Part shown: positions 1 through 8,775 of the stretch, piece by piece
Position numbering within the stretch: position 1 is the stretch's first letter
Layout: each line of letters begins with the position of its first letter
The notes under the pieces: generated by a model
What the model saw: only the letters and a program-made list of their open reading frames with translations
What the model was told of the DNA's origin: nothing
Databases searched by the model: none
Position numbers and translations under genes: made by a program
Assembly (NCBI GenBank): GCA_045538935.1
Contig: JAZQEI010000027.1
Span: 1 to 64,000, forward strand
From: RGIG3013 sp045538935
Lineage (GTDB): Bacteria > Bacillota > Clostridia > Oscillospirales > Acutalibacteraceae
Direction of reading: 5' to 3'
Length of the DNA: 64,000 nt

Positions 1-3000
1 GATTTCGGAAGGAACGATTACTACTGCATCTTTGCCCTTATACTTAGTAATTGTTACACCATCAGCAGCAACTGTGTATGTAAAGTCGCTTACAGGTGTT
101 GTTGTGGGTACATAATCAACGAATGTATCATTATATGTATCACCGCAAACTGAGCAGGTGTGCTTTGTATAGCCCTGTGCTTCAGGTGTGGGAGCTACAA
201 CCACTTCTTCGTATGTGTGATTACCCGTTGCATTAATAACCTCTGTGTAAGTATCTCCGCAAATAGAGCAAGTGTGTGTCATTACGCCATCTGCCGCACA
301 AGTAGGCTCGGTAGTAACGTTTGACTCGTAATTATGAGTACACTCAATTTCAGGAGGATTAGAATCAATAATAGTTACTTGATCCAGCAAAGTACCGTCC
401 TTAAAATAGGTTTCATAGGTCAAAGATTCGTTTGTAAACGAAAGTCTGGTGTAGGTTGCATTGTCGCCGCCGCAATAAGAATGCTTTGCAACAAAATCGG
501 CTACATTATCTTCATACTCTAAACTGCGAGCGTAACCTGATCCACCTAAAACGGCATAAACGGTACCATTGTTTTTAGTTACCAAGGAAGCATTGTTATC
601 AACAACTTCCCCGCCCTTCATCTGATAAGTTCTGGAGTAATAGTGTGTGTGGCCCTGTAAAACAATATCTACACCGCATTCATCAATAATATCTAAGTAT
701 GCAGCTTGACATTTAGCTTCATCAGCATACTCACCTGTAGCATACACCGGTTTATGTAGGCACAGAACCTTCCATTGCTTATCGGTAGATTTAAGGTCGT
801 TTTCTAACCATTCTTTTTGCATTTCAAGAATAGGTACATTGTTACCCCAGTCATTACCTGTATTAAGAACAGTATAGTGAACATTACCATAATCAAACGA
901 GTAAACTGAGCCGTCAAGCTCCTTAATAATCGGATCTGCCCATCCATCTGATGTTGAGTAGTCATGACCCTCATTAAGTCCGTAACCGTTCTGAGGTAGA
1001 TTATATAGAAGTCTAAAGTATCTTGCAGGAACTATTGTATCTTGAAGATGTACTGTAAATTCATGGTTACCTGAAGTAGGCATAATAGGCTTGTTAGTAC
1101 CGTAATTTTCAGTTACATCAAAATAATCATGCCACCAATCATAAAAACTACCATCGTTAGTGATATCGCCAAGGTTTAATGTAAACTCACTGTCGCTAAA
1201 CTTAGCAACTGCACCGTTCATAACATCGGCAAACCATTCAGCCTGCATACGACTACTAAACTGCATATCAGTAAAGGCAAGAATTGAATAATCGGTCAGA
1301 TTATTTGCCTCTGTTGTGAACTCGTAGTATTCACTCCAAATACCAAGCTCAGCATCGCCTATTCGGTAATAATACTTAGTACCGGCCGTTAGATTGTCGA
1401 GAGATACCTTGTAGAACAACATGTATTCGTCATCTCGCGGCATATCGTACTCGTTTTTATCGGAATGGCAGTAAGATACAGGGTACTTTTCAAAATCTGC
1501 CGAAACTACAGTAGTATTGTCGGTAGAAGTGCCGTATTCAAGCACCATCTGGTTCATAAAGGGTTTTGCCTGCCATGCAAAGCTACGCGATGTTTTAGCA
1601 TCACCATTGTAGGTGGTATTAAGGTTAATAAAGTCATTTTCCTCACCAAAATACCAAGACGACCATTCACCTTGAATCTTTTGAGCATCTACAACTGTAG
1701 CGCCACTAGTGGCATCGACAAATGAAATTTCATAATAATCTGTTGCAGACGGAGTAAGATTAAATACAGCATTAAATGCAATATCATCACTTAAAGTGTA
1801 ATCATAAATTGCCTTTTTAAGTTCAACTTCAATTGTTTGAGTTTCTCTTAAATCACCTTCAGCTGTATAAAGTTCAACAACTGCGTTGGCTGTAATATCA
1901 GCATTAGTATAATTTAAGTATGATGCATTAACTCTAAGAGTGTTTCCACTAGTAATGTAACCATCAAAATTAACAGCAACATCGTTGTAGCCAAGACGTG
2001 TGAGTTCTTTTGTGTTATAACCAACTGTTTTTGCCTCTTCTAAAGTAAGAATAGAAGGCATATTAAGTCTGTCTAAAGCTACATCTGAGCACATGTGCAT
2101 CTTAAGTTTAAGCGTCTTAAATATAGATGCATCTAAGTGGAATGCTACGCGGTTTGAATAATATGCAAAGTTAGCAGCAAGCGGGCTTACTTTACCGGTA
2201 TCGTTTACAGCTAAGAAAGAGTTTTCTCCGCTAGCAAACAAGTAAGGTGAACGAAGCTTTAAACCACCCGGATTAACAGTAATGTACTGTGCATACTGGT
2301 TATATTCGTCAACCGATAAAAGAGCAAGCTTAGAGAACGAAACTCTGTCATTTCCGTTAATCATTCCCTCGGTTTCCCAAGCAGTAGTCTTAATATAACT
2401 GTGATATTGCTCTGGTAGAACATACTTTGTAATAAAGCTGGGCTGGTTAATTTTGTAAGCAATGCTATTTGTATCGTTAGAATCGTAAATCTGAATTAAA
2501 TCAGTATTTGCAACATTAGAGTATAGTGTAATAGTATTGTCTGTTTGACCTGTTAATAGTAATACGTCGCCGTCTGCAGAATTTAAAACGTTAAACGGTA
2601 TCGGTCTATACGATTTATCCATTTCAAAATAAATCATACCTGCGTTAGCAGAAACGTTAGTAGGTGCTTGACCTAAGCTTAACGGCTGTGTTACACACTC
2701 ACCTACCAAAACTGAGTTAGAAACATAGCTACCAGATTCAATTTCTACATAAGCTCTTAACCATTTACCTGCCATTGCATTGGTAATTAGGTACGAAGCA
2801 TCTACATCGGCTGTATCATCGGTAACGAAATCCCAATTATTGCCATCAGATGAAAGCATAAACAATACCGAAGTACCCGAAGGCACAACGCTTCCAACAG
2901 CAGTTGCAGTATAACCAGGCTTAAACTTAGAGCCGTTTGAGGTAATCTCAAGAGCAACAATTGCTCCCGAAAGGTCTACAGAATAGTTTAATGCTTTAAT

Positions 3001-6000
3001 TAAATCACCTTTATCATTAAAAGCAAGAAGCTGAATGTCATAATTGGTAATTTCGTAAGCAAAAGAAACTGTAGAAGTTGTAGATGTTATAGAATCAACA
3101 AATATGCCCGTTTCTTTGTCAAATAGGTTAAATACGTACTTCGAAGCACCTTCAATTTCGTCAGCCTTAGCTGTAAATCCAGAGGTGCCAACACCAGCGT
3201 TTTCGGTGTAAAGCTTGCGAACCTGACCTCTTGAAGCAAGTTTTGTAAACTGTACATAATCTGTAACAGCATAAACTTCGCCAATATAATAGTCTTTGTC
3301 AGCATTTTCTGCAGGAGAAGATCCATGCTTTATACGGAAAATATCAAGATATCCGTCAATTGCATAATTCATGTTTTGAGCTTTTAAGCCATCGGTTCTA
3401 AATACAAGATAACCAACAAAACCCGCAGGAATAATATAACCACCTGGAGTATCACCAGAAAGAGGAATTGTTACAATCTCACCAGTCATTGTATTAACAC
3501 CATAAACTATATCTTTTTCATATATAGAATTTGTGTTGTGCATCCATCCATTAAATAGATAAGCACCTGTGTCGGCCTTAGAAGCATTCCATAAACGAAC
3601 CGACCAGTAATCGTCTGCACCGAAGTTTGAGAAATCTACCCATACAGCATAAGCATCAATATTGTTTATTGTTGCAGAATCGCCGTATGCAGATTTAGAA
3701 ATTGGTATGCTCCAACCGTAAACATTATTCCATTCTACAGTAGAATAAGTATGGTGTTTGTTAGCATATCCTGTTGGTGATTTAGCATATTCAACAACTT
3801 CATTTATAGTTCCACAGTCTATATTATTTGTGAAAGACTTTTCGGGCAATGCAGATCCATTAGAAACCTGATAGTAAATAGGATCATAAGATTCTTTAAT
3901 TTGTTTTACAGAAGAAATTGCGAGATTCATATTTAAATCATTTTTAGCAACTATCTGAATATAATAACCATCAATAGCGTTAATGCCAAGATCACTATAT
4001 GAAACGTTTTGAGCAGTAACATTAACAGATTTTACGTATTCGAGGTCAGAATTATAAACCTTTGCAACATAATTTGTTGCTCCTACAAAAGAGTTCCATG
4101 TAATTTTTGAATTTTCAGTATCAACTAATAGCTCAATATCGTCAGAACCTTTCATCATACCGAGTTTACCATTTATAACGTCATTACAGAACATGTTAAC
4201 ATTTGCCACTGCATAAATGTTATCTGTGTAATATGGTAAGGTAGCAATATCTGACCAATGCTCTGCTGCGCCATTGGTTTTTCTTGAAAACCTTAGGGTC
4301 TTAGCGGTTGTGTAATCAAAAGTACCATCATCGTTATCAACTTCAATTACAAGATAACCTGCAAATCCTGCAGGGATTTCTATACCACCGGGCCAAATTG
4401 AAGAGTTAGTTACTTTGGCTACAGAACCATCAACTGTAGAAACAAGATAAGCAACACGGTTTTTGCTTGTAGGTGTTTCTTCATAAACACTGGTTTTTGT
4501 ACCATTAGCATCTAAAAGATCGAAACTAAATTCCATATGTATATTGGTACCCTTACCAGAATCCACCTGACCGATTGGAATTTCAGAAAAATCGATCCAC
4601 ATAGCGTAAGCATTTATGCCAGTAAACGATTCACCCAAAACGGTTGTATTAAGCGGCATATTTAATACAACGCCGTTGTTCCAAGTAACGTTAGGATAGA
4701 ATTTCCACTCAAGGAAATTACCGTCTTGTGTGCGTCCAATTTTATTAATTGCACCTTCACCGTCACCGTAAGAAGTGCTATCGTTAAACGGAATACCAGA
4801 AAAAGTGATATTCGCACTGGTACTACCATCAAACATCAGATAATAATCCTCCAGACCTGTAGCATCAAGCTGGTCATAGATAGCAATTATATTGCCAAGA
4901 GAATTAAGAACTATAGCTTGTTTTTTATAACCAGTAATATCATAATCGAATGTAACATCACGAGTTTCCGATGATGCAGAGTCTACAAAAGCAAATGTTT
5001 GTGCATCGTATAAATTAACAACGTAAGTTGCTGCATTATCAACAGCATCAACCCTTGCCATATTACCTTGTGTTCTTACGCCTTCTGTACTTGCAACTAG
5101 CTTACCAACCTTACCGGTTATAACATCGTTATTAAAGGCCGATATATCTTCAATTGCAAAAATATCACCAAAGTAATAATTTTTATAAGCGTTTGCTTGA
5201 GGGAATGTTCCGTTAGGAATTTTAAAGAATGTCAAATACGAAACATCGGCATAATTTAATGTGTTGGCAGCAGTGCCATCGGTTTCAAAAACAAGATAAC
5301 CAACAAATCCGGCAGGAATTAAATATCCACCACCACCTCCGTTAACAGGGTTAATGCGAGAAATTTCACCTGTTTTAGTATTTATAGCATTAAGTGTTGC
5401 CTTTCTAAAACGTTGGTCATCTGCATTTAAATAACTATTATAGTGCATACCGTTATTATCGGCAGATTCACTGTTGAGTAAAGCAGCACCAAATTGCACA
5501 GCTTCACCAAATTCAGATAAATCAACCCAAACAGCATAAGCGTTTATGTCATTAACTGTTTGCGAACCATAAGAACTGTTATCTAAAGCGATTTTCCAAC
5601 CAAAATTATTGTTCCAAGCAGCATTATTGTACGTAGTGTGCATAACTGCTGTGTTGTTTGGCGCATTTTCATTAGCAACAATTTTGTTGTTTCCGGTATA
5701 TGTATCATCGCCTCTAATTGGTGATACATCGTGCACGGCAGTGCTATCGGCAACCTTATAATAAGAAGTATTTCCGTCAGTTTTAATAAGCGTTGCGCAA
5801 GAAATTTGCATTGTTGCACTAAAAGTATCACGAGCAATTACTTGAACATAGTATTTGTTATCTGCGTTTAAATTAAGTGAATCCCAAGTTATAGAAGTTT
5901 CAGTTGTATTAACGCTACTTACTAAAACAGAGTTTTCGTTATATACCTTAACTACATAATCACGAGCACTTGGTAATGCAGTCCAGTTAACTATTTCGTT

Positions 6001-6798
6001 TTCAATATCGTTATTAACCGAAATGGCATTACTACCCTTCATAATACCAATATCACCGGTAACTATATCGGCAACGAAAACATCAACATTAGTAATAGCA
6101 TAAATATTATCGGTATAGAAGTTATTGCAACCAATATCGGCCCAATTCTGATCTTGCATTCTTACAAACTTTAAATAATTTGCGGTTGCATAGTCAAATG
6201 TACCATTATCGCCCTCCACTTCAATAATAATATAACCAGCAAAACCTTTAGGAATAGAAATACCGCCTTTATCTCCCTGATAATTTGTAACCTTAGTCAC
6301 AGAACCATCAACCGTAGATACAAGATAAGCTACACGATTTGTATCTGTGGGGGTTGTATCAAAAATTCCTGTACTGGTTGTACCTTTTAAAAGGTCAAAA
6401 TTGTACTTTAACTCAATTTCGGTACCTATGGTAGAATCGACCTTGCCAATGTTAACATCGCTAAAGTCAACAAACATAGCATATGCTTTTACACCGGTAA
6501 AGCTTTCACCTAAAACAGATGTATTAAGCGGAAACTCAATGTGACCACCGCTGTTCCAATTTGCAGTGCCATAGTAGTTCCACTGAATAAAATTACCATC
6601 TGTTGTTTTGCCAGGTGTAGTTCTTACAACACGGTTGCCATTAACATTACCTTGGGTAACCCCGTCTAAAGAACTACCGTCAAACAAAAGATAGTAGCTT
6701 GGGTCTTCTGCTGTACCAGCAAAAGCCGACATAGGTATTGAACTTATAACCAAAATAAGACACAACACCAATGCCAAAATGCGCGAAAATGACTTCAT
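1..6798 (-). CDS. Large secreted multidomain protein with metallophosphoesterase domain (3' end outside window)
   Basis: An uninterrupted reading frame of at least 2266 codons runs off the left edge. The ATG at 6798 follows an AAAGGAGAGG ribosome binding site. Residues 1-26 form a Sec signal peptide (basic start, hydrophobic core, likely cut after SAFA). Then come four related domains of about 300 residues in the order A-B-A'-B' (starting near 6705, 5775, 4857 and 3888), each followed by a fibronectin-like stretch. After further beta-rich segments there is a purple-acid-phosphatase-type Fn3 region (about residues 1700-1830) and a metallophosphoesterase domain (about 1830-2075) with FTDMQ, GDITNDG, GNHEF and GHTHYYSR metal-ligand motifs. 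The tail has at least two CS(I/V)CGDTY repeats, then the start of what looks like a BspA-type leucine-rich repeat. Likely an extracellular or surface-bound phosphoesterase or adhesin; substrate unknown. A TATAAT lies about 45 bp upstream of the start codon with no clear -35. Confidence 0.85.
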   Translation of the reverse strand, partial: MKSFSRILALVLCLILVISSIPMSAFAGTAEDPSYYLLFDGSSLDGVTQGNVNGNRVVRTTPGKTTDGNFIQWNYYGTANWNSGGHIEFPLNTSVLGESFTGVKAYAMFVDFSDVNIGKVDSTIGTEIELKYNFDLLKGTTSTGIFDTTPTDTNRVAYLVSTVDGSVTKVTNYQGDKGGISIPKGFAGYIIIEVEGDNGTFDYATANYLKFVRMQDQNWADIGCNNFYTDNIYAITNVDVFVADIVTGDIGIMKGSNAISVNNDIENEIVNWTALPSARDYVVKVYNENSVLVSSVNTTETSITWDSLNLNADNKYYVQVIARDTFSATMQISCATLIKTDGNTSYYKVADSTAVHDVSPIRGDDTYTGNNKIVANENAPNNTAVMHTTYNNAAWNNNFGWKIALDNSSYGSQTVNDINAYAVWVDLSEFGEAVQFGAALLNSESADNNGMHYNSYLNADDQRFRKATLNAINTKTGEISRINPVNGGGGGYLIPAGFVGYLVFETDGTAANTLNYADVSYLTFFKIPNGTFPQANAYKNYYFGDIFAIEDISAFNNDVITGKVGKLVASTEGVRTQGNMARVDAVDNAATYVVNLYDAQTFAFVDSASSETRDVTFDYDITGYKKQAIVLNSLGNIIAIYDQLDATGLEDYYLMFDGSTSANITFSGIPFNDSTSYGDGEGAINKIGRTQDGNFLEWKFYPNVTWNNGVVLNMPLNTTVLGESFTGINAYAMWIDFSEIPIGQVDSGKGTNIHMEFSFDLLDANGTKTSVYEETPTSKNRVAYLVSTVDGSVAKVTNSSIWPGGIEIPAGFAGYLVIEVDNDDGTFDYTTAKTLRFSRKTNGAAEHWSDIATLPYYTDNIYAVANVNMFCNDVINGKLGMMKGSDDIELLVDTENSKITWNSFVGATNYVAKVYNSDLEYVKSVNVTAQNVSYSDLGINAIDGYYIQIVAKNDLNMNLAISSVKQIKESYDPIYYQVSNGSALPEKSFTNNIDCGTINEVVEYAKSPTGYANKHHTYSTVEWNNVYGWSIPISKSAYGDSATINNIDAYAVWVDFSNFGADDYWSVRLWNASKADTGAYLFNGWMHNTNSIYEKDIVYGVNTMTGEIVTIPLSGDTPGGYIIPAGFVGYLVFRTDGLKAQNMNYAIDGYLDIFRIKHGSSPAENADKDYYIGEVYAVTDYVQFTKLASRGQVRKLYTENAGVGTSGFTAKADEIEGASKYVFNLFDKETGIFVDSITSTTSTVSFAYEITNYDIQLLAFNDKGDLIKALNYSVDLSGAIVALEITSNGSKFKPGYTATAVGSVVPSGTSVLFMLSSDGNNWDFVTDDTADVDASYLITNAMAGKWLRAYVEIESGSYVSNSVLVGECVTQPLSLGQAPTNVSANAGMIYFEMDKSYRPIPFNVLNSADGDVLLLTGQTDNTITLYSNVANTDLIQIYDSNDTNSIAYKINQPSFITKYVLPEQYHSYIKTTAWETEGMINGNDRVSFSKLALLSVDEYNQYAQYITVNPGGLKLRSPYLFASGENSFLAVNDTGKVSPLAANFAYYSNRVAFHLDASIFKTLKLKMHMCSDVALDRLNMPSILTLEEAKTVGYNTKELTRLGYNDVAVNFDGYITSGNTLRVNASYLNYTNADITANAVVELYTAEGDLRETQTIEVELKKAIYDYTLSDDIAFNAVFNLTPSATDYYEISFVDATSGATVVDAQKIQGEWSSWYFGEENDFINLNTTYNGDAKTSRSFAWQAKPFMNQMVLEYGTSTDNTTVVSADFEKYPVSYCHSDKNEYDMPRDDEYMLFYKVSLDNLTAGTKYYYRIGDAELGIWSEYYEFTTEANNLTDYSILAFTDMQFSSRMQAEWFADVMNGAVAKFSDSEFTLNLGDITNDGSFYDWWHDYFDVTENYGTNKPIMPTSGNHEFTVHLQDTIVPARYFRLLYNLPQNGYGLNEGHDYSTSDGWADPIIKELDGSVYSFDYGNVHYTVLNTGNDWGNNVPILEMQKEWLENDLKSTDKQWKVLCLHKPVYATGEYADEAKCQAAYLDIIDECGVDIVLQGHTHYYSRTYQMKGGEVVDNNASLVTKNNGTVYAVLGGSGYARSLEYEDNVADFVAKHSYCGGDNATYTRLSFTNESLTYETYFKDGTLLDQVTIIDSNPPEIECTHNYESNVTTEPTCAADGVMTHTCSICGDTYTEVINATGNHTYEEVVVAPTPEAQGYTKHTCSVCGDTYNDTFVDYVPTTTPVSDFTYTVAADGVTITKYKGKDAVVIVPSEI

Positions 6799-7041
6799 AA
6801 ATACCTCTCCTTTATCTCAAAAAATTTTTACGTCAAAAAGTTTTGTTTTATTATACTATGTGAATGCATTAAAAGTACATATCAATTTAGACAAATTTTC
6901 TTTGAATTTGGACATAAAACTTCATTTTTAAGCTAATAAAAAACAAGAAAATGTGTATTTTTGAACAATATATATTGTTTTTTAAAAATAATTATACATC
7001 AAATTATACAATAAATAAAGCGGTATTTCAATGTAATATTA
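6799..7041. other. AT-rich intergenic region
   Basis: About 240 bp between the surface-protein gene and the aldolase remnant. It holds the ribosome binding site (complement of CCTCTCCTTT near 6805) and a minus-strand TATAAT (about 6850-6855) for the surface protein. No other coding potential or RNA structure was recognised. Confidence 0.5.
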
Positions 7042-7515
7042 GAACAAATATATGGACTTTTTAAACCTGAATATAGCAAAACTAAGCTTACAATTACAGG
7101 CAAATATTTTAAAAATGTAGAGTATGATCCCGAAACAAAACTATGGATTGTTCACGAACTTGATGATAAAAATTTCACTCATTCTATTTGGGGAACATGC
7201 AGCGAATTTATAGTCGTTTTCCCAGACGGCATTGGCACACTTCCCTGGATGCTATGCGGCACAAACGACATTGTCATTGCTATCGCTAAAAAAATGGAAG
7301 AATTCCGCCTTGTAATTTGGGGACTAGACGGAATATACGGCGTTGGCAAAGACATGAACGAAACCTTTGGTTTAATAGAAACTGTAGAAAAAGCAGCACA
7401 GCTGTATATGCTTACTGCGAACCTACCAAAAGTTAACAAAATTCCCGAAGAAGGTCTTGTAGCACTTGCAAACCATTTTGGTTTAGAATACAGAAAAGAC
7501 TTCTTAAATTTATAA
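7042..7515 (+). pseudogene. rhaD: Rhamnulose-1-phosphate aldolase (RhaD) remnant, 5'-truncated
   Basis: The reading frame is open from about 7015 to the stop at 7515, but homology to class II rhamnulose-1-phosphate aldolases begins abruptly near 7042 and covers only the C-terminal 155-160 of about 275 residues. Recognisable blocks are VVFPDGIGTLPWMLCGTN, WGLDGIYGVGKDMNETFG and LIETVEKAAQLYM. No start codon with a ribosome binding site lies at the head of the frame. The N-terminal half, which carries two zinc-binding histidines in the family, is missing, and the third zinc histidine (HGVFG in E. coli RhaD) is Asp here (DGIYG). A protein starting at the internal ATG (7249) would be 88 residues without an active site. 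Best read as a decaying gene fragment left after a deletion. Confidence 0.75.
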
Positions 7516-7516
7516 A

Positions 7517-7557
7517 GCAAAAAGCTCTGTTGAAAATAATCAACAGAGCTTTTTTTA
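7517..7557. terminator. Bidirectional intrinsic terminator
   Basis: A 13-bp perfect stem (7521-7533 with 7540-7552) is flanked by T-runs on both strands. It ends the minus-strand operon after spoVM and also faces the aldolase remnant. Confidence 0.9.
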
Positions 7558-7561
7558 TGTA

Positions 7562-7645
7562 TTATTCGTTTGTTTTATTAATTTTAAAAATCATTCTTAA
7601 TATACCGCTTAGCATCTTAGGACTCTTAACAACTACAACCTTCAT
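7562..7645 (-). CDS. spoVM: Stage V sporulation protein SpoVM (27 aa)
   Basis: A 27-codon gene with ATG at 7645 and an 8-nt spacing from a strong GGAGG. The product begins MKVVVVKSPKMLSGILR and continues with an amphipathic basic segment; this matches the SpoVM pattern (B. subtilis begins MKFYTIKLPKFLGGIVR), including the central proline and the Gly-Ile-Arg stretch. SpoVM is an amphipathic helix that binds the convex forespore membrane and anchors the SpoIVA basement layer of the coat. It follows rsgA and a small membrane-protein gene; in B. subtilis spoVM is also close to the prkC-rsgA region. A terminator follows at once. The spoIVA gene at 35595-37076 encodes its partner. No private sigma-E promoter was recognised. 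Confidence 0.85.
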   Translation of the reverse strand: MKVVVVKSPKMLSGILRMIFKINKTNE

Positions 7646-7663
7646 AAACACAGCCTCCGTTAG

Positions 7664-7810
7664 TTAATATGAGGTAATGCCCAAAACAATAATTATTATT
7701 GCAAGGATAATTACCAACAAGTTGTGCGGACACGCTAATGCCAAAAGCAATCCAACCGCACAAGCGGCAATGTTGCCACCCATATTTCTGTGTCGTCTTA
7801 CTCTTCTCAT
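7664..7810 (-). CDS. Small membrane protein (48 aa), unknown function
   Basis: A short gene between rsgA and spoVM. The ATG at 7810 follows AAGGGCGG. The product starts with a strongly basic stretch (MRRVRRHRNMGG) followed by two hydrophobic segments, roughly residues 13-26 and 29-46, separated by CPHN. This suggests a small inner-membrane protein with a cytoplasmic positively charged N-terminus. It lies 18 nt upstream of spoVM, so the two are probably cotranscribed. Function unknown; a role in sporulation is only suggested by position. Confidence 0.6.
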   Translation of the reverse strand: MRRVRRHRNMGGNIAACAVGLLLALACPHNLLVIILAIIIIVLGITSY

Positions 7811-7878
7811 AACGCACCGCCCTTAAAGATTTTCTAATATTAGTATACTTTAATGGGCAGTACTGTGTTACAAAAATA

Positions 7879-8769
7879 TTAAATTTCCCAAGATTTCTTT
7901 GTTTTTACATCGTTATACATGGTTAAATAACTTTCATAGCGTGATCTATGAATTTTTTCTTCCTCAACCGCCTTACAAATTGCACAGCCCTTTTCACCAA
8001 TATGCATACAAGATGTAAATTTACAGCTACCTAGAAAATCATCAAATTCAGGAAAAAGGTATTGTAAATCTTCTTTTAAAATTCCGTCATAAGCATACTC
8101 ATCAAGCGAGGAAAAACCCGGCGTATCTGCAACATAACCGTCAAATTTGTGTTTTATCAACTCTATATGACGGGTAGTGTGCCTTCCTCTACCGAGTTTT
8201 TGACTAACATCACCCGTTTTAAGTTCTAACCCATCAAAAACAGCGTTTATTATACTAGATTTACCTACACCTGTATTACCTGCAAATGCACAAATGCAAC
8301 CAACTAGTTCATTAGAAATATCATTAATTCCTTCTTTTGTTTGCGCAGAGCAAATTATTGTTTTATACCCTGCCAAAGTGTATATCTTTTGCCAGTCGCC
8401 AATATCACCTTGGTCTGATTTATTAAAAACGATAATGGGCTCTATAGATAGTTTTTCGGCCACAGCACAAAGCCTATCTATAATTAACGCATTTGGAGAC
8501 GGAATTCCTAGACTTGAAATTATAAATAGTTTATTTATATTAGAAACTAACGGTCGTTCTACTAAATTTTTGCGAGCGTGTATTTTTTCGACTACCCCTT
8601 TGTTATTGTCATCAATAGAAATCTCTACATCATCACCAACCACAGGCTTGTCGTTGCTTTTTCTAAAAATACCTCTTGCCTTACATTCATAAATGGCGCC
8701 GTCGACCTCTACATAGTAGAAGCCGGCGAGCGCCTTTATTATTTTGCCATTAAAAAAACTCATACGCAT
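7879..8769 (-). CDS. rsgA: Ribosome small-subunit-dependent GTPase A
   Basis: RsgA is a circularly permuted GTPase acting in late 30S subunit maturation. The 296-residue product has an N-terminal OB-fold (about 1-70), then the permuted G motifs: NKSD (G4, about 117), CSA (G5), GNTGVGKSS (G1, about 165) and DTPG (G3), and a C-terminal zinc-binding region with SCKFTSCMH and GCAIC. Length is normal. The start at 8769 has a weak GGTAA; a second ATG lies two codons further in. It follows prkC by 6 nt and is probably translationally linked to it. In many Firmicutes rpe follows rsgA; here rpe is at 44058-44705 instead. Confidence 0.95.
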   Translation of the reverse strand: MRMSFFNGKIIKALAGFYYVEVDGAIYECKARGIFRKSNDKPVVGDDVEISIDDNNKGVVEKIHARKNLVERPLVSNINKLFIISSLGIPSPNALIIDRLCAVAEKLSIEPIIVFNKSDQGDIGDWQKIYTLAGYKTIICSAQTKEGINDISNELVGCICAFAGNTGVGKSSIINAVFDGLELKTGDVSQKLGRGRHTTRHIELIKHKFDGYVADTPGFSSLDEYAYDGILKEDLQYLFPEFDDFLGSCKFTSCMHIGEKGCAICKAVEEEKIHRSRYESYLTMYNDVKTKKSWEI

Positions 8770-8775
8770 CTATGC

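Noticed and set aside
4857..6705. Large repeats in the surface protein as transposon duplication
   Set aside because: The copies are diverged, remain in frame and align only as protein domains; no transposase or terminal repeats are present.
7179..7520. Minus-strand 113-codon frame over the aldolase remnant
   Set aside because: It is the shadow of the RhaD frame, which has clear homology on the other strand.
7626..7817. Minus-strand 63-codon frame
   Set aside because: Overlaps both the 48-residue membrane protein and spoVM in another frame; no ribosome binding site, and the alternatives have good ones.
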